This document shows positions 59,991 through 64,000 of a DNA stretch of 64,000 nucleotides, in pieces (the first letter of the stretch is position 1; every line of letters starts with the position of its first letter). The notes under the pieces were generated by a model. That model worked only from the letters and a program-made list of their open reading frames with translations. It was not told where the DNA came from and made no database searches. Source of the stretch: Pseudomonas baltica (GTDB taxonomy: Bacteria > Pseudomonadota > Gammaproteobacteria > Pseudomonadales > Pseudomonadaceae); contig NZ_CP134771.1 in the NCBI RefSeq assembly GCF_031880315.1, positions 558,001 to 622,000 on the forward strand, in the 5' to 3' direction. Made by a program: the position numbers and the translations under genes.

Positions 59991-60577
59991 AGTCCGTAGG
60001 CCTCGATCGAGGGGGTCATCTGCGACTTGTTGTAGAGCACCACGGCGCCGTCGGCCTTGACCCCGTAACGGTTTTCCAACGACTCCAGCGGGCGCCCGTA
60101 CAGATGGAAATGCAGGGTCGCGTGCTCGCCATCGACACGAATGCCGTGCAGGTCTTCACCGAGGAAAGAGATCGAGGTGCCGGGCTGCACGATGACTTTC
60201 TGCTCCAGCTGCAGATCGGCGCGGGTCGGGTCGCTGCCGTCGTCGGCGCGGCGGAACACTTCATTGAGTTCCTGGCCTTCGATGGCGACGATCACGGCCC
60301 AGGTCTCGTGGTTGTGGGGGATGGTGCTCTTGCCCGGCAGCAGCGAGTTGACATATAGGGTCGGGGTCTCGCCGTCATCGTTGAGGCGGTAGCGGAACTG
60401 CGTGGTGCCTTGAGCTTCGGTGGGCGCCGGGAAGCGCTCGAAGTTGAACAGCTCGCGGCGCTCGGCCAGGCCTTCGAGCAGGCTGACGATCTCTTTCAGC
60501 GCTTCGCGGTCGACGCCGCGCTGGTGGATCACACGGATTTTTTCGAGGAACGATTGCACAACGGAATCAGCGGACAT
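59987..60577 (-). CDS. Thiol dioxygenase-like cupin (cysteine dioxygenase family)
   Basis: 196 residues. The cupin iron site is seen as HNHETW (His88, His90) and EDLHGIRV (His144), as in bacterial cysteine or 3-mercaptopropionate dioxygenases, which oxidise a thiol to a sulfinate with O2 and Fe(II). The cysteine that forms the Cys-Tyr cross-link in mammalian enzymes is absent, as in the 3-mercaptopropionate type. C-terminal LHFHLYGRPLESLENR agrees with the family. With a C-S lyase and aminotransferase in the same operon, the substrate may be cysteine, mercaptopyruvate-derived thiol or 3-mercaptopropionate. Confidence 0.85.
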   Translation of the reverse strand: MSADSVVQSFLEKIRVIHQRGVDREALKEIVSLLEGLAERRELFNFERFPAPTEAQGTTQFRYRLNDDGETPTLYVNSLLPGKSTIPHNHETWAVIVAIEGQELNEVFRRADDGSDPTRADLQLEQKVIVQPGTSISFLGEDLHGIRVDGEHATLHFHLYGRPLESLENRYGVKADGAVVLYNKSQMTPSIEAYGL

Positions 60578-60617
60578 GATGAGGTCTCTTCTCAGGCTGT
60601 TGGTTGGAAACGCACGG

Positions 60618-61425
<808 letters not shown>

Positions 61426-61436
<11 letters not shown>

Positions 61437-62106
61437 AACGGCGCTCCAGGCGTTGGGTCAGTCGGGAAATCGGATAGCAATAAGCAAAAAACAGCGCCAG
61501 CAGACTGAAGTAGATCAGCACCGTGAAGCCGGTGAGGTTGACGGTGTTGCTGGCGATCTGCGCGGTGTCGATCAGGTCGTGCACGCCCACCAGCGACGAC
61601 AGCGCAGTGCCCATGGTGACCACCGCGTAGAGGTTCATCCACGGCGGCAGCATGCGCTTGAAGCACTGCGGCAGGATGATCGAGCGAAAGATCTGACCGC
61701 GATCGAAGGCCAGCGAGCGCGCGGCTTCCCACTGGGTGCTGGGGATCGAAGCGATGGCGCCACGGAAGATCTCCGCCACGTTGGCACTGGCCGGCAGTGC
61801 CAGGCCGACGGTGACCTTGAGCCAATCCGGGAACGGCAGGTAGTGGCCGCCGACATGGATCTCGAACGGGAACACGTAGGTGGTGAAGTAGATCAGCACC
61901 AGCCAGGGCGCGTTGCGAAACACCTGCACCCACACTTTCGCGGCCCAGCGCAGCGGCTTGAGCGGCGACATCGCCAGCGCGCCGATCAACAACCCGGCCA
62001 GGGTGCCCAGGCCGATGGCGGTGATGCTGATCAGGATGTTCTGCAGCAGGCCGATGCCGAGTGCAGGCGACCATTGCCACAGCGCGGCGAACACTTCAGT
62101 GACCAT
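61426..62106 (-). CDS. Amino-acid-type ABC transporter permease (HisM-like)
   Basis: 226 residues. Segments GLLQNILISITAIGLGTLAGLLIGAL, VFRNAPWLVLIYFTTYVFPF and the EAA-type loop AARSLAFDRGQIFRSIILPQCFKRMLPPWMNLYAVVTMGTALSSLVGVHDL mark the HisMQ/GlnP family. Overlaps both the ATPase and the other permease gene by about 11 bp. Confidence 0.92.
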
Positions 62107-62821
62107 AGCCAGGCATCCTCAGGCGTGTTTCAAGGGCACGGCCGACACAGTTGACCACGAAGCTCAGCAAGCCGAAGAAGGCCAGCAGCAGGATCATCAG
62201 CTCGATGACGTTGTCGCTCTGGGTCCAGATCATGATCGAGGCGTAGGTGACGTCGTTGACGGCGATGGCCGAGGCCACGGCGGTCATCTTCACCAGGTCG
62301 ATCAGGTTGTTGACCAGCGCCGGCAAGGCGAAGCGCAGCGCCAACGGCAGTTGCACGTTCCACAGCAACTGGCGGCGATCGAAGGCCAGCGAGCTGGCGG
62401 CTTCGAGGGTCACAGCGGGCACCGCTTCGATACCCGCCCGCAGGGATTCGGCGTGGAAGGCGCCCTTGTGCAGAGAGATGACGATCACCACCCAGGCGAA
62501 CGGCGTCAGCGGGTTGGCCGCGCCCACGGCCTGGGTCAGCAGCATGTTGAGGACCAGGAAAGCGCAATACAGCTGCACCAGGGTCGGGGTGTTGCGGGTG
62601 ATCTCGATGAACACCCGCGCCGGCACTGCCAGCCAGCGGCGGCCACTGGTCAGTGCTGCCGCCAGGCCGATACCGACCAGCAGGCTGCCGATGATGGTCA
62701 GCAGGCACAGCCACAGCGAGGTGACCGCGCCGTCCAGCAACGTGCCGCGCTGATAGGCGTCGAGCAGGAACTGGTAATTGAGGCCGAGCTTGGCGGCCCC
62801 ATCGACGAACCCTTGCATCAT
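62096..62821 (-). CDS. Amino-acid-type ABC transporter permease (HisQ-like)
   Basis: 241 residues from ATG 62821, which overlaps the aminotransferase stop (ATGA). Segments TSLWLCLLTIIGSLLVGIGLAAAL, EITRNTPTLVQLYCAFLVLNMLL, AFHAESLRAGIEAVPAVTLEAASSLAFDRRQLLWNVQLPLALRFALPALVNNLIDLVKMTAVASAIAV and LLAFFGLLSFVVNCVG are typical of the polar amino acid permease family. Partner of the HisM-like permease. Confidence 0.92.
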   Translation of the reverse strand: MMQGFVDGAAKLGLNYQFLLDAYQRGTLLDGAVTSLWLCLLTIIGSLLVGIGLAAALTSGRRWLAVPARVFIEITRNTPTLVQLYCAFLVLNMLLTQAVGAANPLTPFAWVVIVISLHKGAFHAESLRAGIEAVPAVTLEAASSLAFDRRQLLWNVQLPLALRFALPALVNNLIDLVKMTAVASAIAVNDVTYASIMIWTQSDNVIELMILLLAFFGLLSFVVNCVGRALETRLRMPGYGH

Positions 62822-64000
62822 GCAGCGGCCCCGCGCGGCTTGAGTCTGGCGCAGGCGCTGGCAATGCGTTTGCCGGCTTCGGCAACACTGTCGGTGGCGG
62901 TCGCTATGGACAATCGGAACCACGGCGACAGGCCGTAGGCGCTGCCAGCCACGGCGGCCACGCCCTCCTCCAGCAACCAGTCGACCAGATCGTTGTCGCT
63001 GTCGATAACCTGTCCGCCCGGCGTGCTGCGGCCGATCAGGTCAGCGCAACGCATAAACACAAAGAATCCACCTTCGGGCTCGAGCACTTGCAGGCCTTCG
63101 ACGTCGCTCAGCGCCTGCACCAGCAGATCACGGCGTTCGCGGTAGGCGGCCACCTGTGGCTGGAGAAACGCCAGGCCGCCTTCGAAGGCGGCCAGTGCGG
63201 CGGCCTGGCCAACCGACGAAGCCCCTGATGCCGACTGCGACTGCACCACGGCCATGGCCTGGACGAGTTTTTGCGGGCCGGCACCGAAGCCTATGCGCCA
63301 GCCGGTCATGGCGTAGGTCTTGGAGACGCCACCGACCAACAGGCTGCGCGCCTTCAAATCAGGCGCTACGTTGAGCAGGTTGAGGGGCTGGCCGCCATCG
63401 AAGCGAATGTGTTCGTAGAGCTCATCCAGCAGCACCAGCACCTGCGGATGACGGCGCAGCACCACCGCCAGTGCTTCTAGCTCCGCAGCGCTGTACACGG
63501 CGCCGCTGGGGTTGCTCGGGCTGTTGAGGATCAGCCAGCGGGTGCGCGGCCCGATCGCCGCTTCGAGCTGCGCCGGGGTGAGTTTGCAGCCATGCTCGAG
63601 CGGGCATTCCAGCAGGATCGGGACGCCGCCGTTGAAGCGCACGCTGTCCGGGAAGGTCGGCCAGTACGGCACCGGCACCAGGACTTCGTCGCCGTCGTCC
63701 AGGGTGGCAGCGAAGGCGTTGAAGATGATGCCTTTGGCGCCGTTGGCGACGACGATCTGCCCCAGCTCGTAGGCCAGGCGGTTCTCGTCCTGCAACTTGC
63801 GCTGGATGGCCAGGCGCAGGGCTTTCACGCCCGGCGTCGCGGTGTATTTGGTGGCGCCGCGCTCGATGGCCGCGTAGGCCGCCTGCTTGATGTGCTCGGG
63901 GGTGTCGAAATCCGGCTCGCCGGTGGTCAGGTCGAGAATGTCGCGACCCGCTTCACGCAATTCGGTGACCCGCGATTTGGCCGCGGCATTGGCCGACAGC
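62818..64000 (-). CDS. Class I aminotransferase (AspC-like), 5' end outside window
   Basis: At least 394 residues of a fold-type I PLP aminotransferase; the frame runs off the right edge (SANAAAKSRVTELREAGRDILDLTTGEPDFDTPEHIK), so only the first few residues are missing. Seen: YTATPGVKALRLAIQRKL, PVPYWPTFPDSVRFNGGVPI, WLILNSPSNPSGAVYS, LDELYEHIRF, the PLP lysine in GVSKTYAMTGWRIGFGAGP, and the substrate arginine in LSPWFRLSIATAT. It would deaminate the imported amino acid or process a product of the operon. First visible gene of the eight-gene minus operon. Confidence 0.9.
   Translation of the reverse strand, partial: LSANAAAKSRVTELREAGRDILDLTTGEPDFDTPEHIKQAAYAAIERGATKYTATPGVKALRLAIQRKLQDENRLAYELGQIVVANGAKGIIFNAFAATLDDGDEVLVPVPYWPTFPDSVRFNGGVPILLECPLEHGCKLTPAQLEAAIGPRTRWLILNSPSNPSGAVYSAAELEALAVVLRRHPQVLVLLDELYEHIRFDGGQPLNLLNVAPDLKARSLLVGGVSKTYAMTGWRIGFGAGPQKLVQAMAVVQSQSASGASSVGQAAALAAFEGGLAFLQPQVAAYRERRDLLVQALSDVEGLQVLEPEGGFFVFMRCADLIGRSTPGGQVIDSDNDLVDWLLEEGVAAVAGSAYGLSPWFRLSIATATDSVAEAGKRIASACARLKPRGAAA

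Overview
The window is chromosomal DNA of a Pseudomonas, most likely of the putida/fluorescens lineage. The evidence is the high GC content, Pseudomonas-type REP palindromes (GCGGGCAAGCCTTGC and GTAGCGAGGGGGCTTGCC types), and typical genes: a KatB-like catalase, OprB, the sigma-54 activator SfnR, several LLM-type FMN monooxygenases and tauABC. I see no rRNA, tRNA, CRISPR array, IS element or prophage. Most of the window serves acquisition of sulfur from organic compounds, interleaved with sugar, opine/amino-acid and possible thiamine loci.

Layout. 1-603: 3' part of a periplasmic catalase (minus). 788-5084: an NtaA/SnaA/DszA-type monooxygenase divergent from tauABC, with no tauD. 5091-7374: an atypical SDR, an acyl-CoA dehydrogenase remnant and an NfsA/FRP-type flavin oxidoreductase. 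7581-12722: a four-gene run of class I aldolase, histidine phosphatase, phosphoketolase and acetate kinase (a phosphoketolase shunt), convergent with an OprB-type porin. 14361-21936: an IclR regulator divergent from an ABC uptake system combined with a three-subunit HcnABC/opine-oxidase-like dehydrogenase. 22115-24228: SfnR and an exported methyltransferase-fold protein. 24902-31598: an NMT1/THI5-like protein, an APH-kinase/rhodanese fusion, a TonB receptor, a PnuC/PnuT transporter and a GntR/HutC regulator, best read as uptake and salvage of a thiamine-like compound. 31684-33717: a delta-60/RTX secreted protein.

33969-42271 (minus) is a seven-gene operon: SsuABC-like transporter, DszC-like and DszA-like flavoenzymes, MmgE/PrpD protein and a four-domain rhodanese. 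42272-43346 is a 1.1-kb non-coding gap holding two nested palindromic elements with perfect 27-bp and 36-bp arms. 43347-56033 (plus) is a ten-gene cluster: two paralogous peptide-type binding proteins, an SDR, a Dpp/Opp-type ABC transporter, a class II aldolase-family protein, an LLM monooxygenase, a second four-domain rhodanese and an alpha-hydroxyacid oxidase. 56166-56554 is a broken acyl-CoA dehydrogenase. 56591-64000 (minus) is an eight-gene operon: aminotransferase (cut by the window edge), amino-acid-type ABC transporter, thiol-dioxygenase-like cupin, GST, a third four-domain rhodanese and a cystathionine beta-lyase-like enzyme.

The common thread is three separate uptake-plus-C-S-cleavage operons, each with its own paralogue of an unusual rhodanese made of four tandem domains with a catalytic cysteine only in domain 2. 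I regard this as the best candidate for an undescribed system here: a shared sulfane/persulfide carrier module attached to different organosulfur pathways. Substrates cannot be read from the sequence; the functional links are inference from family membership and gene order.
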